Part shown: piece after piece, positions 34,500-45,212 of the stretch
Layout of the letters: every line of letters begins with the position of its first letter
Numbering within the stretch: position 1 is the stretch's first letter
Source of the DNA: Artocarpus heterophyllus
Taxonomy: Eukaryota > Streptophyta > Magnoliopsida > Rosales > Moraceae
DNA length: 64,000 nucleotides
Direction: 5' to 3'
NCBI GenBank assembly: GCA_025403435.1
Contig: CM046345.1
Coordinates: forward strand, 13,645,930-13,709,929
Notes under the pieces: model-generated
The model's database searches: none
Seen by the model: only the letters and a program-made list of their open reading frames with translations
Told to the model about the DNA's origin: nothing
Made by a program: the position numbers and the translations under genes

Positions 34500-36960
34500 A
34501 GATCTTCATTTCAAACGATTGAAAGAAATAATGAGCCCCTTGATTTGATACGTAGCAATGTTTGTGACTTAAAATTTGTTCAAACTAGAGGTGGGAACAA
34601 AAAATTTTGTTACTTTCATAGATGATAGCGCAAAATGTTACTATGTATATTTGCTTAGGAGCAAAGATGAGGTTATAGAGAAGTTTGCTCTCTATAAGCA
34701 AGAAGTTAAAAACCAACTTAATAAGAAAATTAAGATAGTAAGAAGTGACCATGGTGGTGAATATGTTGAACCATTTAGTGAATTTTGTGCACAACATGGT
34801 ATTATTCATGAGGTTATGCTACCTTATTCACCTCAATCAAATGGTGTAGCAGAATGCAAAAATCGTACCTTAAAGGATATGATGAATGCGATGCTGATAA
34901 GTTCTGGATTACCACAAAACATGTGGGGGGAAGCCATTTTGTTGGCTAATTACCTTTTAAATAAAGTGCCCCGAAAGAAAGAAGACAAGACCCCTTATGA
35001 ATTGTGGAAAGGTAGAAAGCCTTCCTATAAATACTTGAGAGTGTGGGAGTGTCTTGCAAATGTAATGGTACCAACACCAAAAATGATGAGAATAGGCCCT
35101 AAAACGTTGATTGCATCTTTATTGGTTATGCCCACAATAATAGTGCTTATCAGTTCCTTGTGTATGAATCTAAAAACCCTGAGATTCACATGAACACAAT
35201 AATGGAATCTAGGAATGCATCATTTTTTGAACATGCATTCCTTGTAAATCCAAAAAGGATGGTCCAAGTTCATCTAAACGAATGATTAAGACTATTAAAG
35301 AAAATAGCCAGGATAAACTAGAAGTTGAAACCGAAAAAGAAGAAGAGGAGCCTAGACATAGCAAAAAGGCAAGGACAGAAAAGTCATTTGGACCAGATTT
35401 TTTGACCTATATGCTAGAGGTTAAACCTCAAACTTTCAAAGAAGTTGTATGCTCATCCAAGGTTATGGTAAGAAGCTATAAAGAGTGAAATTGATTCCAT
35501 CATTCAGAATCATACTTGGGAATTAATGGACCTTCCTCCAAAAAGTAAACCGCTAGGCCCTAAGTGGATTTTCAAATAGAAAATGAAAGCAGATGGAAAA
35601 ATTGACAAGTATAAAGCTAGACTTGTTATAAAAGGTTATAGACAAAAGGAAGGCCTTGATTATTTTGATAATTAATCTCCCGTGACGAGAATAACCTCCA
35701 TTAGAATAATTTTGGCGATTACTACTTTGCGGAATCTTAAAGTGCATCATATGGATGTAAAGACTGCTTTTCTTAATGGAGATCTTGAAGAGGAAATATA
35801 TATGGAACAACTTGAGGGTTTTATTGCTCCAAGACAAGAAAAGAAAGTCTGCAAATTGGTAAAGTCTTTGTACGGGCTTAAATAAGCACCAAAGCAATAG
35901 CATGAGAAATTTGACAGTGTAATGATGTCAAATGGTTTCAAAATTAATGAGTGTGACAAATGTGTTTATGCCAAAAGTACAAACGATGGATATGTCATTC
36001 TCTGTCTCTATGTAGATGACATGCTAATCGTGGTTAGCAATGATCGGATAATCAAATCTACCAAGGATATATTGAACTCTAGGTTCGACATGAAAGACAT
36101 GGGACCTACTGATATGATTTTGGGAATCAAAATCAAAAGGTTGCCTGATGGACTCATTTTGAGTCTGTCACACTATGTGGATAAGATACTTGACAAATTT
36201 AGTAAAAATGACCCTAGCGTGGCTAGAACATCAATTGATATTAGTCAACATCTGTCCAAAAATAGAGGAGAAAATATATCCCAGGTAGAATATGCTAGAG
36301 TGATAGGCAATTTAATGTATTTAATGAGTTGTACAAGACTAGATATTGCCTACGCTATTAATAGCCTGAGTAGATTCACAAGTAATCTAGGAGATAATCA
36401 CTAGAAAGCGATTGTTAGAGTACTCGGATACCTAAGATATACTCGTGATTATGGGCTACACTATACAAGAGATCCTGCTGTTTTTGAAGGATATTATGAC
36501 GTAAGTTGGATATCTAATATTCAGGATTCTAAAGCTACAAGGGATATGTATTCACTTTGGGAGGCGTAGCAGTTTTATGGAAGTCCTCAAAGCAGACGGT
36601 AATAACCAGATCCACTATGGAATCTGAATTTATAGCCTTAGATAAAAGTATTTAAGAGGCTGAATGGCTAAGGCATTTCTTAGAGGATATTCTTGAATGG
36701 CCTAAACCTGTGCCTGCAATATGCATACATTGTGATAATCAATTTGCTATTGGCAGGGCACAGAATGTGATGTACAATGGTAAGTTAAGACATATACGTC
36801 ATCGACATAATACCGTTTGACAACTGATCTCGACTAAAGTCATGACAATAGACTATGTAAGGTCTAAAAAGAATATTGCAGACCCGTTAACTAAAGGACT
36901 AAATAGAGATCAAGTTGAGAAAACATCAAGAGGAATGGGACTAAAGCCCATAAAAGAATA
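34500..36960 (+). pseudogene. Copia integrase, reverse transcriptase and RNase H, decayed
   Basis: The integrase core at 34576-35090 shows FIDD, SDHGGEY and a glutamate in NGVAECKN (the usual Arg after Glu is Cys). Reverse transcriptase follows with [10 protein letters not shown] (35751), CKLVKSLYGLK (35851) and YVDDM (36012). RNase H blocks such as HCDNQFAIGRA (36732) and KKNIADPLTKGLNRD (36867) end near 36957. Stops and frame changes occur at about 35190, 35578, 35675, 35885, 36403 and 36567, so it is non-functional. Confidence 0.88.
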
Positions 36961-37551
36961 GGTCGAAACAGTAGAAACCCAACCTTGTTGACTGGAGATC
37001 CCAAGATCTAGGTTCAATGGGATAACTAAATTGAATAGACCGAGTAGGATCACTGTGGGGGTTACCCCAACCCATTCCTATAATAAAAACAGTGATACCA
37101 ATAGGGAAAGGTTAAGCAGTTTGTTTTAATAATTCTTATGCATCGAATATGATGGGAATTTGAGCAGAGTAGTGCGAGTTACTCGTAAAGTAAGAAATCA
37201 CCTATGTGAGAGAGAAGTGGGGCCACTTCAAAGGAGAATTGCTAGGGCTCAATTCTTTAGAAACTCTTGTAGAACTAGGGAGATGTTCATGGCCAAAATG
37301 AACATAACCATGAGAACTAAAACTTTGTCAGAAAAATACCTGTGTGAGGTATGTTATCATTTACACAAACGACAGAACAGTTCAAGGATATCGCGTCTAC
37401 TGACCAGCCAGTAAAGTAAGCATACTTTCACAAGGGAAGGTTTAAGGGTTAAAGCCTACCTATCCTATGCAGGTATTAACCGTAGAACTCTATCACCATG
37501 TAGTGTCTTTATTTTCTCTTTTTGTCAATCAATTTCATTCATGTGGGGGAT

Positions 37552-38335
37552 TGTTAGAAAAAAAGGTTAATAACCATTTTGAGGAGCCATTTTGAGGCAT
37601 AATTTTGAGTGGGGCCTACTTTATGAAAGTGATGGGTCTTGACGGATTTGCGTTCTCCATCGCGAGAAGATCGAAATCATATATTTATGTGCTCAAAATG
37701 GTAATCGGGTGAATGAGAAATTGATGCTTAAAGTGTGCCTATTGACATTTGAATTTGTTGGAAAAAAGGCCTAAATGTGGAGTCCCACATCAGTTAGGCA
37801 TTAAAACTTGACATCCTTTGATATGTATTAGTACTAAGAAAGTCCCACATTGGTTAGGCACAGAAGTTTGATATTGTACTAGGGACTTTCTCCACATCTA
37901 GAGACACAAAAAATTGCACACAAAAATAACACATAGTTTTTCTTGTTCTCTTGTTTTTGAGTTTTTGTTCTCTTCTTCTCGAGCCTTTCTTTTTGAGTTG
38001 GTTTTGGCGAGTAGTCATTTTTGGTGATAGAGGAAGACGTTGTTCAAGTTCACCGGAGGTGGTGTTTGAGTGTGCATAGACCATTGTTTGTGTCATTGTA
38101 TCCTCGAAAACAGACGTTCATCGAATCCTTGTGCCCAACTAGAGGGGATGAATCTATCTTAAGGAAAGTGTGAGCTACACGTGCCTCGACTATCATTTTG
38201 TTCCAATTTGGTTTGAAAGTTGAGAATTCTATTGTAATATTTTATTCCTAATTTCATAATAATATTCCTTCTATTGTTTCTGTTTACTTTATATTGCACC
38301 TGTTTGTTGTTTATCTCCTATATATATTTCTAACA
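37552..38335 (+). repeat. 3' LTR of the second copia family (784 bp)
   Basis: Begins TGTTAGAAA right after the purine tract atgtggggga and ends TTTCTAACA, giving a perfect 9-bp terminal inverted repeat. Inside, gtcccacatNNgttaggca is repeated at about 37783 and 37841, a pattern typical of a U3 enhancer repeat. Confidence 0.8.
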
Positions 38336-38831
38336 ATTATATTTGTCCGAACAAATATCATAAGGTTCTTTTATTAGTGTATGTACTAAGTAAAGCAGAA
38401 TTCAGGAAGATTCCCTTTGAAACTTGATTTTATGACTAAATTTTGAATGAAGTGAAAGCCTTCAGTTCTATTTAGATGATATCTATGAATTAGGTTGAAC
38501 AAGTGTAAGATTGAAAAAAAAAGGATAATAAAGGAAAGCAAATAACAAATCATTTTTTAGGGTATATGATTACGCTATGTTAATATGGTGTGCTATCAAG
38601 GATTAGAGTATTTCAGGTATTTTTTTTTAGTTCATTTAAAGATTTATGTATATATTTGTTTATTGTTTGGTTACAACTCTATAAAAATAGAAATTTTTTT
38701 GAAGGGAGTTATTCTTGTCATTTAATGCAAATATTTTTGTAACGTTATTAATATTTATATTTAATTTTGCTTATTGTGATATACTATTTTTTCAAGTTAG
38801 TTAGTTTGATTTCAATTTAATTTCATTGTTG

Positions 38832-38875
<44 letters not shown>

Positions 38876-38935
38876 GCTTCTAATTATATATATGTAAATT
38901 AGGTAAAAGGGTTTATATGGAAGTTTAGAGCCAAA
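38336..38935. repeat. AT-rich spacer with an (ATT)n microsatellite
   Basis: No gene is seen. A run of about fourteen ATT units lies at 38834-38876, preceded by a short GTT run. Confidence 0.7.
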
Positions 38936-39071
38936 ATGAGGTCAAAAAAGGTAAAGAAAAATTTAAACTTGGGCAAAGGTTTACATGCACAAAGCCATAT
39001 TCCTCAACAAGCCCCTGGTTATCGTTTTGGGCAAAGGTTTACATGGAACTCTATGCAATTCAAGCAATCTA
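38936..39071 (+). pseudogene. Short open frame interrupted by a Harbinger-like insertion (unrecognised)
   Basis: A Lys-rich frame starts at 38936 and runs into the transposon at 39072. The host sequence on the other side (42724 onward) continues the same frame without a stop to about 42849, so the pre-insertion frame would have been about 87 codons. A gggcaaaggtttacatg repeat occurs twice within it (about 38971 and 39030). It matches no family I recognise. It may be a broken host exon or a chance frame. Confidence 0.25.
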
Positions 39072-39289
39072 GGGCATGTTTGGTACATCGTATTGTATTG
39101 TATTGTATTACATTGCATTGTATTGTATTAGTGTCATACAATACATTGTTTGGTTTTACACCGTATTAACATGTTGTATTATATTATACAATATTTGTTT
39201 ACCACTGTATTGTATTGTATTAGCATTTAAATTTTAAATATAATAAATTTAGGTCATGGTTTTCAGATCGAATTTTATGTTCAGGTTCA

Positions 39290-39440
39290 AAGTTGGAATT
39301 CGAGATTAGGATCGAAGTCGAGATTTGAGACTAGGGTCGAGTTTGGGGTTGGGACTAGTGTCAGAGTCGAGGTTGGGGCCAGGATTTGAGACCGAGCTTG
39401 GGTTAGGATTTGGGACAGGTGTCGGGGTCGGTCTCGTCTC
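39290..39440. repeat. Degenerate short tandem repeat inside the Harbinger-like element
   Basis: Loose repeats of words such as ggatcgaggtcgagatttgag run for about 150 bp. On minus they create a Pro/Asn/Ser-rich frame (39306-39521) that reflects composition and not a protein. Confidence 0.5.
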
Positions 39441-39798
39441 ATTCTCTCTACACTCTCCTTCCTTATTCTCTCTATTTTTTTGAATTTTTTTTAGAAAATC
39501 TATTATCAATATAAAAATCAAAAATCAAAAATCAATAATATTAGTACATGATGGTACTGCATCTATTAAAAGAAAATACCACATATAATTTACATTGATT
39601 TGGACAAAACGGAAATTAAAATAGAAATACCATAATTGAAAATAAGTCTCAAACACAAATCAAATACTAAATAGTATAGATTCCTAACAAGGTGTAAAAA
39701 CAAAATATTATAGCGTGTTAAATGTTTAGGTCACTAACCACCTAAATGTTCTCAAAAGCAGGTTAGTTTCACAAAACTAAACCACTCTATCATAGATG

Positions 39799-40641
39799 TT
39801 ATATCTCCCTCATGATTCTCCTCACAAATGTCCAACGCAATGATGCATCAATCGACATAAATGTCGTCACATATTGTGGTTTCTCTAAATGGTATGTCAA
39901 GACATTGAGTTGATCCTCATCCGAGAGTCTCATGTTCTTCAACTTCAAAGCAATGTCCTTTCCACCTCCATTTCCTTTAACAAGTCGCTCACTAATTAGT
40001 CTCATTTGCTCAAATGATTACTCAAACATTTTCTTGAATGAGGATGCAATTTCCAACATTTTGTCATCTGAGCGTGATCTTTTCCTCCGATTAGATGATC
40101 TAGATGACGTTTGATTCACTGACCTTATATCATCATTTTCTATAGCATCAATAACTCCTTGATCCATATGATCGACCATATCTGCTGTGTTTTCACTCCC
40201 CGACCAATTGCTCTATCTTTTCCAAAGATATTAGCCAACCTTTCATAAATTGGAAAACTCTTGTTCCTCCAGCCTTCTGCATCTTTTTGATTCTACAAGA
40301 TAGTTCAATATATAGTAATTAATTCCCATTAAAAAAATACTAGTGATTTGAACATAAAAGTATAAGGCAAACAACCAACCAACCTGAACATAATTCAACC
40401 ACACTTGCTTGTTTTCATATTCCACACATTTTTTTATATCATTCCATCCAAACCCACTTCTATTCAACATGTCATATACTATTCCATATTGCTTTTTCAA
40501 CATTCGTATCTTGTTCTCAATGTGTGGATTAGCTTTCAAGTCACAATTCGGAATCGATTTTACTAGTGCAATCAATTGGGTTTTGGCTAGAATTTGAAAG
40601 TTGAAACCAATAACAATGATGCAAAAGTTCAAAGCTATCAA
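39799..40641 (-). pseudogene. Myb/SANT-like ORF1 remnant of the Harbinger-like element
   Basis: On minus, 40580-40390 encodes a SANT/Myb-like segment (blocks DLKANPHIENKIRMLKKQYG and RSGFGWNDIKKCV) of the kind shared by plant Harbinger ORF1 proteins and their domesticated relatives. A C-terminal segment follows at about 40140-39799 (Ser/Arg-rich, then blocks MRLISERLV and RLSDEDQLNVL). An in-frame stop near 40017 and a gap at 40150-40390, perhaps an intron, separate them. In active systems ORF1 partners the transposase in binding element DNA. This copy is broken. Confidence 0.6.
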
Positions 40642-40699
40642 AATAAGATAACAACTTCATAGATATGTATACCTTTTTTTTTGTTTCCTTTCATTGTGT

Positions 40700-42560
40700 T
40701 TTGACAAAGTAACATTAATCCCCAAAGCATTCACTTTGCAATTATTTTACATTTTTCTCTTCTTTTTTTTCTACTTTGTACTTTTTGATACAATCAATTT
40801 CACTACGATCTATCCCCAAGTAGCACCATATCAATCAAGAGGTAAATGACTATCGAGTACTCGTTAAACTCTCATCTTGGAATAGGTTAAGCTTGTCTTG
40901 CTTCTCCTTGTATAGGAAACTATATAACCCATTTCTCCCTATAAAGACAAGCTAGTAGGTAAGAAACAATTGATTTTCTTCATAAAGGAGGACTGGACAA
41001 AAGCACAACTCTTTGCAGATCATGAAAAACTTTGGTAGTATCCTCCCTATTGTGAAGAACTTAATAAGAAGTAAACACAAACATGATCAAATCGCATCTA
41101 CAAACACTCTTTAGGGGCCAAAAAATGGGTAGACACAAAAATAATCGAATCGAATCTACAACCGCATAACCCAATCAAACTAGTAGAAGAAGTAAGACAG
41201 GTAGAATCAATAAACTAGTACAAACTATAATATGCACAATGCAACTAAAAAACATCATACACACCATAAAAAACAGTCATTTTCACATATTTCTAGCCAG
41301 TCTCTTTACATTCCCATTGATTTACATCACTAATTTAGCATCAACAAAACAAAAACCATAACAGAAAAAAAAACTTAGTCTAGGTTAAAGACTTGCATAG
41401 TGAGGCAAAACAAAAAAGAGCTAAAACAAAGTTGCCACAGCACTCCAGCTTAAAAAAGAGTTAAGAGCTCTAATCTAGTAAACTGGTTTTTCATTATTCA
41501 AACAACAGAAACTCAAATAACATGCTTCCAAAATTTTGGTGCCTCATTTTTTTGAAAGTTAATACATTTACCTAGAAATTTCTAAACACATATTAAATGT
41601 TTGATATAAGTATGAACACTACAGAAAGTTAATTGTGGCTTTCTCAAACTAGATTGAAAGTTTGATAATGAATCTTAAAGATTTCCTCATCCGCTACAGA
41701 AAGTTTTACAAATTTTATTAAGGTGTAGAAGGGTCTTGGGAGATTTAGATTTCTGTATTAACAGATCCACCAAGAACCAAAACTAATAAAAACATTGCAA
41801 CATACTAAATTAGGGATTATTACATTACATTTTACAACTCAGCGTATAAAAAGAGCATTACTGAAAGTTTGTCCACATTAGAAAGTTCATCTTTCTCCTC
41901 ATAATTAATATGAACAACATGAGCATCAAAGAAGTAGTACAACTGTTTAGGCAAAGTTACTATGGATGAAGAAAAGGGTCCAGATAGTGGTTCCTTATAA
42001 ATAATTTTACATAAAAATATCACTGAAACGAATTCAAGAGTAGAAATCGCCAACTTCTGCAAGGTTGGGTTTACACAGTAAAGAAGATTTTCTCATCTAA
42101 TTTCCATGAAACCTATTTAGAAATGTTGTAATCCTCACATTTCTCACCAAGGCATGACCCAAGCAGAATAGGCAATTGAAAAAAAACACACAGTGAGAAA
42201 CCAATTTAGCTCACATGAATAGAGAATCAAGCTCAAAAAATCCACAAATTATGGATCGAAAACTCGAATCAAAAGCACGAACAGTAAATCCAATCACCGA
42301 ACTTTCAGACAGTAAAGAAAAAGAAGAAAAACCAAAGGAAACACTTACTCGGCCCGAGTTGATGAGTTGACTCGATGGCGAAGCGGGAGCGATCAATCCG
42401 AGTTGAAGAAGCAGAGGAATCAGAGAAAACAGCGACTCCAAGAGACTGAAACCATAGCAGAGGCAGAGAGTTGTAGAGAGAGACTTCCTGGGACAGGAGT
42501 GAGGAGAAGAGAGCAGAACAAAGTTTAGAATAGTACGGCTTTTGAGTAAATAATCCAATA
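40700..42560. other. Harbinger-like element interior, no gene seen
   Basis: The sequence is AT-rich with no conserved frame. The purine-rich stretch at about 42290-42540 could be the promoter or 5' leader of ORF1, judging from its position upstream of that minus-strand gene. Confidence 0.4.
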
Positions 42561-42844
42561 CAGTCTAATACGGGCCTTTTTTGTGTATTATATAATATAA
42601 GATGTATTGTATTAAATTGGCATCTTGTATTATTTTATGCAATACATTATTAATATCAAACGTCATATTATTTTAAAATAATACAATACAAAGTTCTAAT
42701 ACGGTATACTAAACAAGCCCCTAAGTGTATCTCATGTACGAAGAGGAAAAGTGAAAAATCCTACAAATATCTCAATGTCCCTCAACATATAAAACCACTT
42801 CGGATGAATCCACTTTCAATTTCCAAACGGTGGGGCTTTTTTTA

Positions 42845-43108
42845 AAAAAGAAAAATCCAAATCACGAGTTTAAATTATCGCCGTTTATGATCATATGGAG
42901 GTAAAATTGTCTTTTTCTTTAACCTGACAAGTTGGAATGATCCTCTTCAACTTCTCTCTCACATGCAGTGGCTCTAATTTAATATTCACTCAATAATCTT
43001 TATACTTTTTCTTCCTATTTTCTTGTTTGCACTCTTCTCCGAGCCTTTGATCCATATTTTTATTTCAAGTAAATTGTACTATTGCATCTTAAATTATTCA
43101 TTTGTTGT
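42845..43108. repeat. Host flank, duplicated at 52273-52543
   Basis: About 260 bp immediately before the gypsy 5' LTR is repeated before the second LTR. Shared landmarks are gatcatatggaggtaaaa, ctttaacctgacaagttgg and ccgagcctttgatcc. Part of it (43069-43108) is the left arm of a hairpin MITE whose other arm lies at 55660-55700, so it is host sequence and not part of the LTR. Confidence 0.7.
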
Positions 43109-45212
43109 TGTACCATCCAGAGTTTAATTAAGGTTAACATGTAAATGGTGAACTAGTATGCTTTAATGTGATTTAAATTTAATTTAAACATTTTGTGGTA
43201 CATTTTAAGTTTATCTCACCTTCAGTTATTTTTATTTGTTATTTTGAATTTCGAAACAAAACAATTTGTCAAATGTCCAATATGTCACTTTTGGAAAACC
43301 ATGTGTCGGACCATGATTTTCATTCCGTATAACCATATTTTCTTCTATTTAACCCCCTCTCCCCTCCTCTTCTCCACTCACTCTCTCTCTTTCTTTCCCA
43401 GCCCACTCTCTTCTCTCTTGATTTTTATTCAAAATTTGAGCAAAAACTCTGAACCTCAACTGGATTGGAAGTTCAAGAAACAAGATTCGGTCTCCATAAA
43501 CCCGATTTAAAGCTCAAATTTGAGGTTAGTTCACTAAACTTTCAAAATTTTAAACTTTTTTTCAATTCTCTAAATTTCATTGAGATGTTGAAATTTGAGT
43601 TTCTAAAGCTTAGGAAACCTTCAATCTAAATTATTAGAGCTGAAATCATCAAGAATCTATGATTGATTTCAAAAAAATTGGGTTAAATTACATTTCCCCT
43701 TTTTTTCTCCATTTTCAGATTTATTCAAATATCTTTGTGTAAATCTCATTTAAAGTTGTTTAAAAATGTTCTAGTATGTTTTTATATCATTTATGAACAT
43801 TACCCATACTTGAGAATTGAGAAAACAGGTTTAGAATGAAAATTTTGGATTTGTGGAGGTCGAGACTCGAAGTCTCGAGTTCTCAAATTTTTCCAATTCG
43901 GCAGGCCGATCTTGAACATCGGCAGGCCAGACTCATGAGTTTGGCATACCAGATTCATGCCATAGGTAGGCCGAACCTGGGCCAGTTTGGTAGGCCGGTG
44001 CTACATGGCCAGCAGGCTGCACTGCACAGTTTGACAACATAGTAAGGCACCATGAGATAGCATACTACTGTAGAATACTCTGAGTTAGATATTGATAAAG
44101 CTTAGTTTACTTTTAAGGTTGATCGTGGTTCCGTGGAGCTAACAGATAAAGGGTTGGGACTGCTGTGTTGGGTCTCGATGCAGAGTATTGAGGTAGGAAT
44201 TCTACCCCTTCTTTAGTAGCCAGGTTTTTAAATGGTTTTAGCCTTATAGATTCTTTCAAAATATTTTCAATAAATGATAAAATGTTTTAAATATTTTCAA
44301 AGAGGGCCTTGGCCACAAAAAGACTTGTTACCAAATGATTTCTTTCAAATTGATTTTTAAGGAATGATTAGAATGACCTTTTTAGTATTTTTCATTTCTT
44401 GCTAAAGAATGAATGATCATAATGAATTAAATAATGAATGAAATAAGAATATCTAGTAAAATGGAACATAATAATGATAAGATACCAGACGTGTCTACCA
44501 GCACTGTCTGAAATGATAAACTAGAGTATGATGCCATACACAAAGATTGGGTTATGGAGAGTGCGACATTGGGGGCAGGTCTCGAAACCTAGCTAGGCCA
44601 CTACGGTGGTGATACTATGGCTTATCTAGAGAAATTCCAGATGAATAGGGATTCTAAAGGTAAGGATGAATTTGAATATGTTTTATTTATCTATCTGAAA
44701 TTTTATGAATTATTTTCAAATATGAGAATTTATGTTTAGAACTAATGTTTTCTAAACCTAGTCCTACCGAGCCTTCTGCTCACATTTTTTTATTTGTTTT
44801 AAAAACCTTTCCCCCTAAGTAAATTGCAGCTTGGGATTGATTGGAAGGCGACAAGACAAATACGTGAGTTGTAGGAATTTTGTTTTGGTTATTTCTTCAT
44901 TTTAATTAAGGCATGTATTATTTAAATTTTTATCTCTCATATTGGACTGTGATTGTAATATTTTATTATCGATACCACATGTGTGCACTAATGTGGGTCC
45001 AGTGGGGCCCGGCTTATATTCTTTTGTCTTTGTTATTTTATTTTATGATTAACTGTTTCAAAATAACGATAATTGCTTCAAAAAGTTTTTTTAAAAAACT
45101 ATCACATTTTTCAAATAACCCAAAATATTTCATTGGTGTTTCTACTCAAAAATTTTGGTTTAATTAACTTAATTAATCATCCACATCACCTCTAGTACTT
45201 TGGGACATGACA
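43109..45212 (+). repeat. Ty3/gypsy 5' LTR
   Basis: Begins TGTACCATCCAGAG and ends GGGACATGACA, preceded by gttgt and followed after the distal LTR by gttgc (55397), a 5-bp target duplication with one mismatch. A PBS-like sequence follows. GC-rich palindromes resembling those of the copia family lie at about 43900-44035. Against the second LTR it lacks about 150 bp near 44035 and the 542-bp MITE. Confidence 0.75.

Larger units (their letters stand above)
34496..38335 (+). mobile_element. 5'-truncated Ty1/copia relic of a second family
   Basis: The sequence starts abruptly within integrase and continues through reverse transcriptase, RNase H, a polypurine tract and a 3' LTR. No 5' LTR, PBS or gag is present, so target duplications cannot be tested. 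It is unrelated in LTR sequence to TE1/TE2. Its left break coincides with the loss of the third tandem unit, suggesting one deletion removed both. Confidence 0.85.
39072..42720. mobile_element. PIF/Harbinger-like DNA transposon, 3.65 kb, no transposase seen
   Basis: Terminal inverted repeats start GGGCATGTTTGGTAC (left) and GGGCTTGTTTAGTAT (right, reverse complement). They are followed on both sides by AT-rich subterminal arrays of GTATT words. The flanking trinucleotide cta at 39069-39071 and 42721-42723 is the 3-bp target duplication. Inside, only an ORF1-type Myb/SANT remnant is recognisable; no DDE transposase frame was found on either strand. It looks like a non-autonomous derivative. 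Confidence 0.75.

Noticed and set aside
39306..39521. Proline-rich minus-strand frame
   Set aside because: Produced by a degenerate tandem repeat within the Harbinger-like element; no start context or homologue recognised.
43193..43510. A 105-codon frame repeated at 52752-52982
   Set aside because: It lies in the gypsy LTR U3, is of different length in the two copies and is rich in Phe/Leu/Ser from a pyrimidine tract.
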